In this document: piece by piece, positions 1 to 9,755 of the stretch
How positions within the stretch are numbered: the first letter of the stretch is position 1
How the letters are laid out: every line of letters begins with the position of its first letter
Assembly (NCBI RefSeq): GCF_000350225.1
Contig: NW_005179065.1
Location: 86,069 to 150,068, forward strand
DNA length: 64,000 nt
From: Chondrus crispus
Taxonomy: Eukaryota; Rhodophyta; Florideophyceae; Gigartinales; Gigartinaceae
Direction of reading: 5' to 3'
Made by a program: the position numbers and the translations under genes
Notes under the pieces: model-generated
Databases searched by the model: none
Seen by the model: only the letters and a program-made list of their open reading frames with translations
Told to the model about the DNA's origin: nothing

Positions 1-629
1 ACCAAAGGAGATAGCGCATCAAGACGGAAAATCTGGATAATGTCATGCAGATGCATTAAAACTACGACTTACACATGCATAATGCACCATCTTCGGCCTC
101 CAGGCCAACCTCTACTTTACTTGTACTCACTCATGTAGAGGGAAATATGGAGAGAGAAATGTCTGAAGTTAAGTTGGGTTGATGCTCGAATAAAAGTCTT
201 AAACGCATCACAATGTCTCTCTATTTGTTTTGTCTTCATCGAGTGGGGCACGAGCGGGGGCACATAGCTTCCCCGGCTAAGAGGCTCTACCGGAAGGGGG
301 CAGCAGCAGTGAGCCTAATACTCTGGAGATATGACACAATGTTGACAGTATTGCCTTCAATAAAGAATCCAGTAAAAAAGAACTAAAACCTGACTACAGG
401 CTTACACAGAAGTGTGCAGAACTTGTTTTGGGTGGCTTGACATTTCAAAGTAGAGGGACGCGGAAACGCACACGGGGCCACAATAACGAATTAAAACTAG
501 GATACTCCCTTTCCTGCTCCGGAAATGAAACTACCCAGTACACAAGGGGCGATCATCAACACCCAGCGATAATTTTCATGGCGGGGAGCTTTCCAACATT
601 CGGCGGCGAGGCATAGGGCACGACGAGCG
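1..629. other. Region without recognised gene
   Basis: No reading frame here looks coding. The longest runs about 60 codons from position 428 and has no recognisable motif. No LTR, TIR or RNA gene was seen. Confidence 0.5.
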
Positions 630-632
630 TTA

Positions 633-1298
633 TCTACTACTCTTGGCTGTGATGAAAGCGCCCGTGATTAGCGCCCACTCAGGCAACATGGCGAGGTTCG
701 CGTTCCAGAAGACGGCGCTCATGGTAGCGCCCGTGCGCTGCTTCAAAAAGTCGGGTTCCGTGGCGGCGGCAAACAGGCGGGCCAAGAAGCCAAATTGGCT
801 GCCCCGCAGGGCGAGACAGAAGTGGAATGAGGTCAAGATACCCATGGCAATAAAGAGCGGTTTTGGCTAACCGTGAGGCCGGGCATGGACTCTTCGCCTC
901 CAAGCACGAGGTACATGGGATGGATGAAAACGAAAACGACGAAGTCCAAGTAGCCCAGTAGGGTCTGGATGAGGATGACGAGTTTGGTTTTTCCGGCGTT
1001 GTGTGTACGAGGAAAGAAGGCAGATAGACCGACGAAGATACTGAGCAGGCCGAAGACAACTTCGGCGAGAGATCCCAGAAAACTAAGGATTTTGGGCGGA
1101 CGACCGCAGGTGATGCCCTGGGAGGGATTTCTGTCATTGAAAGGAATGGAGCACTTGTTGATAGCGAGGATGGACCAAAGGGCTAGAAGGACAGCGGCCT
1201 CGATGATGGCATAGTGATTCTTGTATTTGTCTCCGATGGTCTTGGTGAAGGTCCTTGCCAGACCCCGACTTCGACGCCTTCAGCGTGGGCGATCATGA
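633..1298 (-). pseudogene. Multi-pass membrane protein gene, split between reading frames
   Basis: Two minus-strand segments look like one membrane protein. The first, about 1250 down to 833, encodes hydrophobic stretches typical of membrane helices (for example AIIEAAVLLALWSILAI and LVILIQTLLGYLDFVVF). The second, about 845 down to 633, is in another frame and ends with LPEWALITGAFITAKSSR and a stop. A possible N terminus with an ATG near 1298 (MIAHAEGVE) is in yet another frame. Four or five helices can be counted. I could not place a GT-AG intron that restores frame at either junction, so the gene is either broken or carries sequence errors. I do not recognise the family. Codon use resembles host genes rather than the nearby mobile elements. 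Confidence 0.35.
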
Positions 1299-1921
1299 TG
1301 GGAATGGAGGGGACCGCAAGTGAGAGGGGATGGAGAGTGAGACGGGAGAGTAAAGAGGGAAGTGAGGAGAAGGAAGTGAGAAGAGATGGGAGGGTGGGGA
1401 GGAAAAATGCAGCAGCAGACTGGATACGAGTACTGTACCATACATTCCCTCCCTACAATTCGTGGGCACCAGCCTAAAATGGCAGGATAAGGTTTGGATA
1501 TCCGCCGGTGTAAATAATATTTACGGATTCTGAAAACAAAACCGTCGTAATCTTTTGGAAAGCACGAATTTTGGATAATATCCGTTTACATCTATGACGA
1601 ATCCGTAAACCGCGGATAACTTCGTGTTGTTCTCTTAGGGCACAGGTGGGGGTTTACAGGTATCCGTACCCGCCCTGTCCGCAGATATCCTGGGCGTTAT
1701 GGATATCTGCGCACCTCTGGTTGAGACGTATTATCAGGCAGCATCTCGTATTGATAGACATAACCGGTCCTAGCAAGACTACCTTAACCTTGGAAAAACC
1801 GTTGAGGTCCGGGAGTGGTCGTTTGGAGTGAATTGAATTCTTTTGTCTGTGCATTGTCGACTCGTGGCTTTTTTACAAATGCAGAAGGGACGGGCGCAGT
1901 AATAAGATTGCGCATGAATAC
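1299..1921. other. Region without recognised gene, GGATATC-rich part
   Basis: No coding frame is credible. From about 1480 to 1720 there are several near-palindromic GGATATCCG and GGATAT motifs, but no clear terminal inverted repeat or target duplication. Confidence 0.4.
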
Positions 1922-2372
1922 ATGAATACGTTGGCTGAGGAGCTGATAGATAACTCATTTGATTGTGTGGGCCTGCGGGATTGTAATAGCCCACCAGATA
2001 CGACATCACCGCCTTCGGAAGAGCAAGCCACAAGTGGCGCATACCAGCATCTCACGCCTACGAAGAAGCGTCGAAAGCTCAACGGAAATATACCATCCTA
2101 TTGCATGCAGCAGCGCTGCTGCGTCGGCAGTCTCATGACCACCTACGTTGGCTTTAATTGTGATGATGCAAACGAAAAACAAGTATACTTTTCCCATTCA
2201 TGCAAAAGATCGTACTTGCTATCGATTGCATCTCATCGCCAAGCATGACTGTGTCGGTTGTTACGTTGATCTCAGTAAAGAGATCTGTGTCAAGTTGCTC
2301 ACACCCAGCGACGTTTCAGCATCTCAGAAAACGACTCGTCCAGTCATAGTATGCACAACTCAGCGTCGGTGA
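1922..2372 (+). pseudogene. Possible C-terminal zinc-ribbon remnant of a piggyBac-type transposase
   Basis: A short frame (1922-2248) holds a basic patch (TKKRRK) followed by cysteine pairs (QQRCCVGS, TYVGFNCDD). In the overlapping frame (2148-2372) the expected continuation appears (RTCYRLHLIAKHDC). Read together across one frameshift near 2200, the order basic patch, Cys pair, Cys, His/Cys resembles the C-terminal zinc ribbon after the DDE domain of piggyBac-like transposases. No catalytic domain lies upstream. The family call is a weak inference from motif spacing only. Confidence 0.25.
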
Positions 2373-2441
2373 GCACCGCTGCAAATTTGTATTCCTGAAA
2401 CAGGGATGCTTGTTTTTTGGATATGAAATGTTTGCACAAGT

Positions 2442-2857
2442 TGTAAAAATATTGAGGAAGAAGTCGAAATTAGGCTTCGAACGTTTCGAAGAAATATGAT
2501 CCCGACAGCCGCTACCGTGTACTCAGTAGGGCCTTCCGACGAACGAAAATTCTGACCTTGTGGTTCTGATATTCTTCGTGTGGGTTCTACTCTCCCTCCC
2601 TCTACTAGGAATTGAAAGGTCCCCTTTTATACCTCTCCGACAAAATTTCTTTAGACCCAAAAAAACCCTCTTGAGTACCATTATTTCGCACCCGAAATGT
2701 TTCCGATAAGTCCTTAAAACAATGACTCACAAACATAAACCCAAATGTAACATTAACAGTCTCCAAGACCAACAACGAACGGTTTCATACTCAATACAGT
2801 AACAATGCTGTCGTAACACATTCACTGCGTAATTGTATGGCCGTCCAGAGTTCAACA
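2442..2857 (-). repeat. 3' LTR of Copia-A
   Basis: It aligns along its length with 16371-16783 (shared blocks include GTCGAAATTAGGCTTC and GTGTGGGTTCTACTCTCCCT). It begins TGTAAAAATA and ends TTCAACA on the plus strand. Many substitutions between the two LTRs mark an old insertion. Confidence 0.8.
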
Positions 2858-2867
2858 TTCCGCCACT

Positions 2868-4477
2868 TTAAAAGTGCGAACGAGGAGCAGTTTTGTTTGC
2901 CCATTGGTGCACTGTGTTCGTGTCCATGCCGGTTCGAAGTATTGTATCTAGCGCATAACAGAATTTCGGCTTCGTGAGTCCATCTGCCGCGTTGTGTTCT
3001 GATCGAATGAATCCTACATTTGAAATGTCGTTGGCATTGTAGGGATATCTGGCAGCAGCAGTATCCTTCATCAGTATTCGCTCTGACGTTGAAGAGGCAT
3101 TCGCCAAAACGTCTAACATCTGTTTCGAATCCGTACGAATTGTATCGGTATGCCCACACCATACATCTGTTCGAGGTCGTGCTTGATCACGTATGCAGAG
3201 TCGAAGTTTATGCGTTCACTGAAGTCGTTATAACGACTTCAGTGAACGCATAAACTTCGCCTCCAAGAATGGACCGCACCACCCGCTTGCATTAATTGAT
3301 AGAAAATCCAGGATGTGACAGTAGTCGTCAGCGTCGCAAAGAAGAACCAAAAAGCCTGGCTGAGAAGTGAGATCATTATTGGTCCCGAGTGACGCATCTG
3401 TATACACCCCGAGGTGCAAAGTGTTCTCCGCCAGTCTCCCGTATATTAGTCCGAGCTCAGGGGACTTAATTATCTTGATAGCACTGTTTAAAAGCTTAAC
3501 ATGTACTTCTATGACATTACCGGGCGGCTCTGAGATCACTTGTGTAGCACGATTTACGCAACAACTCACATCCAGACGAGTATGCGACGCCTATGCAGTC
3601 TCAGCGCGAAGGCGGCGGTATTGGTCGAAGCTGGAATCTGCAGGAACATGTGCAATGTTCCTGATGTAATCCTGGCTGAGTGATATCATGCACACCAAGA
3701 TCAACTTACTGGATTGCACATCCGAAAGATTCGACGCTTTCCCATGCTCGATTCGTGATTCGAACTTCTGAATTGTTGATTCAGTGAGCTCTTGAAACGC
3801 GAAGTTCCCTGCCAACAACACGTCGTCTACATACACTCCCATGCATCCTTGGGCTTCACTCTCTTGTGGTCTAGGCACGAGATTGTTAAGTACGGGTATA
3901 ATGTAGAGCGAAGGATCAGCCGATGTAGGAGTCATCTTCAAGTCCTCCTTGAAATTTGTGTCAACAGTTACTCCCCAATAATCACCACTGTCCCCATTTC
4001 CATATAGAGGATTCAACAAATCCAGTACTTCATCAGGAGATATCTTAAAAACACCATCGTTTTTTGGGGCGATGTAGACCTTCCATTCCGGGTGTGCTCT
4101 TCGTCGTTTTGAAGGTATGCTTGCTTCACATCGTGACTAAACATACGATAACCTTTTACTGCAGCGCATGACAGGACGACACATGTCGATCGTTGTGGAA
4201 GGTTCGTGGTGTTGTGCACAAGGAATTATTTGTCCTTGACGAGGTGACCTTGTGCAAAATATCGAGCCTTAGGCGTTTCGTTGCGCGTTCCAAACTCCAT
4301 TATAGTCAAGAAATATCGTCCGCCAAGAATGTTAGCATCCTTTGGCAATCCCTGTCTTTTCATGACATTCCACGTCTTACTGCTTACTAGCCCTTGTACC
4401 TCTGCAAATTTAGCAAAGCGAAACGAGTCAGAGTCACCAGCAGGGTCACGGGGAGACAGGATCCAGATGCACCGCAA
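2868..4477 (-). pseudogene. Copia-A reverse transcriptase and RNase H, fragmented
   Basis: This segment encodes the RNA-dependent polymerase and RNase H of Copia-A in at least four frame segments: 4477-4226, 4219-4013, 4019-3591 and 3569-2868. Visible motifs are the palm sequence HDVKQAYLQ, GVYVDDVLLAGN with the catalytic YVDD, and the RNase H start VYTDASLGTNNDL. They line up with the Copia-C motifs DVTQAYLQSD, NYIDDGALAGN and VYTDASFANNDDL. The RNase H part carries a 29-nt inverted duplication forming a 58-bp palindrome at 3202-3259. Stops and frameshifts exclude function. Confidence 0.8.
3202..3259. repeat. 58-bp perfect palindrome
   Basis: Positions 3202-3230 are followed at once by their exact reverse complement at 3231-3259, with no spacer. 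The arm contains TTTATGCGTTCACTGAAGTC, which matches RNase H codons of the host element; the second arm is extra when compared with Copia-C. Confidence 0.9.
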
Positions 4478-5428
4478 TTTCCGCAGTGAAAAAACGAGTC
4501 ATGGATCGGTTCATCAACTACTGCCTTCAAAGAATCAATATCCCTACAGAAGAGGGCTGTGATCAACTCGTCAAGAGCAATTGAGAATCCGTCATGGTCT
4601 GCTTGAACTTGGTTTCCGTTTCCCTCAACAGCTCTGTCGTCGGCCTGTTCAACGCTATCCCTGACATATTGTTTCACTTTGTCGACGGAAAACTTCACTA
4701 ATGGTCCTTCAATTTCGAGAAAGACATGCTCGCCCAACATGTCTCTCACTTGATATGGCCCTACCCATTTGTTCACTGGGGCTTCTCGATGAAAAAGAAT
4801 TTCGGATCCAACTAAAACGTCTAAAGATGTAGCCGCAGGCACGTTTGAGTCCAAAGCTGTAGAGAGGCGCCGCCGGGAGATGGTCTTTGTCATTTCATCA
4901 CACGCAGTTCTCATGGCTTCCATGCGTTCCTTCTGTTGCGATAAGTGAATCGGAGTGATAAGCGCACGGGGAAGGATACCAAAAACTAGAAGGGTGGGAA
5001 CGAACCCATTTGGTCCGGCTGTATCATTGACTGCCTCCACTGCAAGCTGCAAGCCATAATCGTCGTCGAGGCCCGGGAAATCCACCTGGACTCAGTTAAA
5101 TATCAGCCGGAGGTAGGGGTGAAATCTCTCTCCTTCACCAAGGGCATGATGTCCTTCAACTACGGAAAGAGTGAGGTCAATTCCAGCAAGATGGCAGAAT
5201 CCCTCCCATCGACGGGACTTGAACTGAGGACCTTGGTACACATGCATATGTTCAGGATGCTCAACATTGGGCAAAGAGCACATCATATGATATGCCTTCC
5301 AAGCGGTATCGATAGTCTGATCAGACTGGAATGCAGCAGCATTGAACTTAGTATCTCCGTCCGCACAATGCAGTACTGCTTTTCCTTTCAAAGAACATGA
5401 TGTCCACACCGAAGATGCGGTTGAAAAC
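4478..5428 (-). pseudogene. Copia-A integrase core and integrase-RT linker, fragmented
   Basis: Frames 5409-5092 and 5085-4387 encode the integrase core and its C-terminal extension. Motifs are ADGDTKFNAAAF (near the first catalytic Asp), YQGPQFKSRRWEGF (equivalent of DQGPQFRS in Copia-C, with the second catalytic Asp changed to Tyr) and VEGHHALGEGERFH (third catalytic acid, Glu). The next part, NKWVGPYQVRDMLGEHVFLEIEG, matches the linker of Copia-C. A frame change near 5090 and the altered catalytic residue show it is inactive. HLE-a splits the domain at 5429. Confidence 0.75.
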
Positions 5429-6095
5429 TGTAGTATAACTTATACTAAATTAAAGCCCCCGGGGGGGTTGAACCCCCCCGGGGCTTTTAGATTAGATCAG
5501 GAAGAGATCAGCTACTGTCAAGCCCGACGTTCTACAGTGCTACAGCGCGCGCATACACGTGTACTACTCGTGTACGGCGGACGCGCGCACCCACGTATAT
5601 CTATACGCGACACACACGTGTACTGTCAGCCCAGACGGCTGACAACGTTACAGTCCAGGCCGACGCGCACTACTGTAGTGTTATGATAGATGTCTATGTC
5701 TACTAAATACGGGAGCGGACCGACGGCGGCGAAGGGGGACATGCACGGACTTGTACAAGACCTTCCGTCAAGGTCCGCTAGCCGGCTTATTCTAAGGCAA
5801 CTTCCGCTAGTTACCTTAGGGCGACACCGAGCGCAGGTAGAGGACGCGCGAGCACGCGAGCGAGCCAAGATCAGTCTCCGCCCGTCAGCGCTGGTACGTC
5901 ACCCAGCGCTGCTCCGGGGCGTCGAGGCGTAGATCGGCCCGCGCGTGCGCGCGTCCCCCCGATCCCGTTCAACCACGCTACCCAGGCCCGCGTCCCGGTT
6001 TCGCTAGATGCCCATATTTCCCCCGTTTTCTCGTACGTTCGGGTCTTCCAGGACTTTGCACGCGCCTCTATCCATTTAGGGGTGTTTATGCTACA
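5429..6095 (+). mobile_element. HLE-a: small TG...CA hairpin-ladder element
   Basis: A 667-bp insertion in the Copia-A integrase. It starts TGTAGTATAAC and ends GTTTATGCTACA, so the ends are imperfect inverted repeats. Flanks are AAAAC (5424-5428) and AAAAG (6096-6100), a 5-bp duplication with one mismatch. Removing the element restores the integrase frame next to VFNR, as in Copia-C. Inside are a GC-rich hairpin near the left end (CCCCCGGGG region, 5456-5485), a TGTCAGCC/GGCTGACA hairpin (5624-5644), a TATA-like TACTAAATA (5700-5708) and a C-run/G-run hairpin before the right end. No protein is encoded. Confidence 0.85.
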
Positions 6096-6835
6096 AAAAG
6101 GTGTCGTCCTTAGGAGGCGAGGCAAGAAAACGAGTAGGAGCCCGACTCAAACTTTCACACACATCACAGCTCCTTGAAATGTTTTCAAGTTCCGGCATGT
6201 CTTGTGGTGTACAATTGCTCGGGTCTGCGCCCTTGAGAACAGCATAAAATATTTCAGAATTGGGGCGAAAGAAGTGACGGTGAATCTTATGCAACTCTGC
6301 AGTAGTGTGAAGAATTTAATACGGCCATTCAAGGTACAGATGACCGACTTTTCTAGTGAGCGGCAGTTTCCATCCACATCTCTCCGAAAAAAGCATGCTG
6401 CGAGCGACTTCTACTGACATCCTGTACTGTGCAAGATATTACAAGCCGGGAAGTAGTGGCACATCGATGTCGATAACTTAAAAATTGGTTAGGATGAAGT
6501 GGTAATCGTCAGTCGGTATGCGTATTACGTGCGTGCCGAGGCCTTCGTGGCGTCGCTCACCAAACTTGTGCACTGGGGGATGAGTCTCTGCGTCAAGTTG
6601 AAACCGGATACTCGTAGCCTCGCAGTACGCCATTGCTTGCCTTTTCCCTATGACCGAGCACTGTGCACCAGTATCAACACAGGCGCGAAGAAACTCGACA
6701 GGACTCGCTTTACTGCTCATGCCGATCATCACTTCTTCACCCATATATTCGAAGGTAGTAAAAAGCTCCTCACGATCGTAGCTTCTACTATATTTGCGTG
6801 AGTCAACATCTTCGTGAGCGTTAGACCCAACTTGG
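6096..6835 (-). pseudogene. Copia-A protease and integrase zinc domain
   Basis: Two frame segments. One (6835-6478) holds the aspartic protease motif ACVDTGAQCSVIG, with the DTG triad intact. The next (6300-6096) holds the His-His-Cys-Cys zinc domain of integrase (HKIHRHFFRPN ... CDVCESL). Both align with Copia-C. The protease separates Gag and Pol products; the zinc domain helps integrase multimerise. HLE-b interrupts the upstream end and HLE-a the downstream end. Confidence 0.75.
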
Positions 6836-7518
6836 TGCAGCATAAACACCCCCAACGGGGAGGGGTGTATGCACAGCTCGACGTAGACCCGTCCAAACGG
6901 GAAGACGGGGGTGAAGCAGGATACCAGCTAACGGCACCGGGCAGCGGGCCCGGGTAGCGTGGTAGAGCGGGAACGGGGAGGACGCCGGTACGCGCGAGCG
7001 GTTCGACGCCTCGACGCCCCGGCGCGGTACTGGGTAACGATCCAGTCCCGACGGGCGGAGGCGGAGCCGGCTCGTGGGCGTACCGCGCGCGTCCTCAACC
7101 CGCGCGCGGTGCCGCTCTAAGGTAGTTAGCGAACGCTACCTTAGAATAAGCGGGAAGTCGGACCTTGACGGTGGGTGGGTGACAAGTCCGTGCTTCTCCT
7201 CTTCCACCGCCGCCGGTCCGCGCCATACTTAATGTACATAATAACCTATCATAATAGTACAGTACCGATGTACTGTAGCGACGTACTGTAGCGGTCGGTC
7301 GACACTGTAATACTGTCAGCCATCGGGGCTGACAGTACACGTGTGTGTGCGCTCTTCGGTCCCGCGCGTACACATGTACACGTGCGCACGCGTGTGCCCT
7401 GTACCCGAGGGGTACACGTGGCCACGCGCGGTAGTACTGTAGAGCATCGGGCTCTACAGCACTAGATCCGTTGTTGATCTAATCTAACTAAAAAAGCCCC
7501 AGGGAGGGTTATACTACA
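6836..7518 (-). mobile_element. HLE-b: small TG...CA hairpin-ladder element
   Basis: 683 bp, opposite in orientation to HLE-a, starting TGCAGCATAAACACC and ending GGTTATACTACA. It is flanked by a perfect 5-bp duplication, CTTGG (6831-6835 and 7519-7523), in the Copia-A gag-protease region. Clear hairpins: CTGTCAGCC/GGCTGACAG with loop ATCGG (7313-7335) and CTGTAGAGC/GCTCTACAG with loop ATCGG (7437-7459). Opposite the hairpin side, the reverse strand has a TATA-like ACATTAAGTATG. No coding capacity. Confidence 0.88.
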
Positions 7519-8994
7519 CTTGGGTTTAACGTTGCCTGGGTTCGCTCCTGTCTTCTTCGCGTAGTATTCAAGCTTATTTGCAGCCCTTTGCCTAACATTA
7601 ACAGACTTAGGACATTTGCTCAGAACGTGGCTTGGATCATCACAGTTCAAGCAACCAGCAATGGACAACCGATCGAATGTCTTCGGAACGTGAGTGCTTG
7701 TTCTGAACGAGAAGGACTGTCTTACCCAGTTGTTCACGAAGGATGGAGAAAAGGCATATCTACCCCGACCTGTTTAGAGGATACCTTCGACGTCTTCGTG
7801 CGTGTTTCTGTGGCGGATTGAATCCCAGTCACGAAAGTTGAGATATTTCTGCTCCCCTACAAACTGCAAAACGCTCTCCAGTTCTCCATAAAGCTCCTCA
7901 AATGAGAAATTGTTCGTTGAAATGCGCGTAAAAGGATCTTTCCACCATGCTGTCGTGCACTGAGAGGGAGAAAGTGGGCCCCCTCCGGCAGAGCGCGCTC
8001 GTTCAGGGCGCGTTGGTGGGTTGTCCGGAGACCACCGGCAAGGGACCGGTACGGAGCCGGGCGGGATGCGCAGTGGGAATTAAAAGGAAAAAAGAAAGAT
8101 AGGACACGCCCAGGAGGGGCGGAGCGGTAGGGACAGGCGGGCGCGCACGCTACAGTAGGGGAGCAGGGGGAGCGCGCGGTAGAGGTAGATGGGAATCGGG
8201 GACGTAGATAGCCCGCGTGGTACCGTCGTGTGATGGGTACCGGCGCGAGGCTACGACTCCGATTCCAGAAACTCAGGTTGTAGACCGAAGGCTTCGTGAG
8301 GATTTACTTCGGGTCGGACGTCGATTATATAGAAGTCGACGTCGGGATATAATAACATTAATAATACTAATTAAAAATAGAAGGGACACGACACCAGTGA
8401 CACGTGGTGGCGGACCACGGGTACATGTGGTTAGTGGCACGGATTAACGTGAGAGATAACACGGGTACACGTGTGTAGAACTGTCAGTACTTTGACAGGG
8501 CTCCGTGGAGCTTACACGCGGACACGAGCGGGGGTTTGGATACACGGTTACACGTGGTATATATATCACTTATGATAGTGAGCCATTCCGCGTGTGCCAC
8601 AGTACAGCACCGCGATTACGCCGGGCGGTCAGTGCTCTACACATGCAAAGCCAACGACGGCTTGGTGAACAAACTCGATCTGATGAGCCTCACCACGATG
8701 AGAGACCGGAGCTTGAAGAGCTAGCCTATTGATGATGTTGTGCTATTTAGCGAGTGCTTCGGACATTTCTGCTCCTTCATTGATGAACTTCGATATCCTC
8801 AGGGTGTTCAGATAGTTCTTAGCCATGGTCTGTCGGACGATTGAGTTATATTCCTTCGGATATCGATGATATCAATGGCTTGGTTAAACTCGGTGTCATA
8901 ATCCTCAATCTTGTCCAAATAGAACCTCTTAGCATCCCCTCGCAGTAAGTTGTGCATGTACTGTACTTCTGCGCCATCGATAAGTTGTAGTCAC
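7519..8994 (-). pseudogene. Copia-A gag, middle and C-terminal parts (interrupted)
   Basis: Gag fragments on both sides of HLE-c. The part at 8994-8642 reads as the Copia-C Gag segment (MHNLLRGDAKRFYLDK and AKNYLNTLRISKF equivalents). The part at 7950-7519 continues with FEELYGELESVLQF and ends in a CCHC zinc knuckle, CLNCDDPSHVLSKC (C-x2-C-x4-H-x4-C), which in intact elements packages genomic RNA. Several stops and frame changes are present. Confidence 0.7.
7951..8641. mobile_element. HLE-c: divergent small TG...CA element
   Basis: 691 bp inserted in Copia-A gag with a perfect 5-bp duplication, CATGC (7946-7950 and 8642-8646). Termini TGTCGTGCACTGA and the complement TGTAGAGCACTGA form a 13-bp inverted repeat with two mismatches. 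It shares size, ends, target length and style of internal hairpins (for example CTGTCA/TGACAG around 8477-8497) with the other HLE copies, but its sequence is mostly different, so it may be a second subfamily. No reading frame is credible. Confidence 0.8.
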
Positions 8995-9390
8995 TATAGC
9001 AGAATGGCGGATCTAGACTAGATTTAGATTGGATCAGTGCGAGCAGCACACGTGTACCCACTTGTACACGGCCCGCAAGTGAAGACGCGCACACGTGTAC
9101 CACACGTGTATGAAGCGCGTATACCCACGTGTACTATACGTGTACAACACGTGTACTGTCAGCACGGGATGGCCCGCGTTGACTTCAGTAGCACTACAGT
9201 ACGGTCCGTACCATACTGTAGTATGTTAGGACTGATTGTATATTAAATAACAGAGCGGACCGGAGACGGTGAAGGGGGACACGCACGGACATGGCCACGA
9301 CCTTCCGCCGAGGTCCAACTTCCGGCATATTCTACACGAGCGTTCCCTCTTAGCTCGCGTCTAGACGGGAACTACGCTGATAGAGGACGC

Positions 9391-9735
9391 TATTGTGGTT
9401 ACAACGTGTCCGTTTCCTTGTCTGTGCTTTTACTTGTTGTTCACACAGAGCATGTCGCCGCTTCTACCAAGTGCGGCCGTGCTGCTGGAGCTTAAGTGCT
9501 ACTGGCAGTGCTGACAAAACCCGAAGAGGAGAGTGCACTAATTATCTCAGCTAGAGAGGTGGTCCACTGTCTGCTTGCCATGCAACCAGACAGTCGACTG
9601 TGATCCTGTAGTACCTCTATTATGTAGTACCTCTATTACGTAGTACCACAGTCTGTAGTACCTCTATTCCGTAGTACCACATCCCATGCTGACAATACTG
9701 TCCTGTCTGGGTTGAGGTTGCCTACAGTACCAACA
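9391..9735 (-). repeat. 3' LTR of Copia-B
   Basis: 345 bp, the same as 14043-14387 base for base by eye. Between about 9606 and 9690 it contains a short tandem array of GTAGTACCTCTATT and variants. Confidence 0.95.
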
Positions 9736-9755
9736 CTCCCCCTCACCCTCAATCC
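9736..9755 (-). other. Copia-B polypurine tract
   Basis: On the element strand GAGGGTGAGGGGGAG lies directly before the 3' LTR. It overlaps the stop codon region of gag-pol. This is the expected primer for plus-strand DNA synthesis. Confidence 0.85.

Noticed and set aside
5449..5485. C-run/G-run hairpin resembling a bacterial terminator
   Set aside because: It is a conserved end structure of HLE elements in eukaryotic DNA, not a rho-independent terminator.
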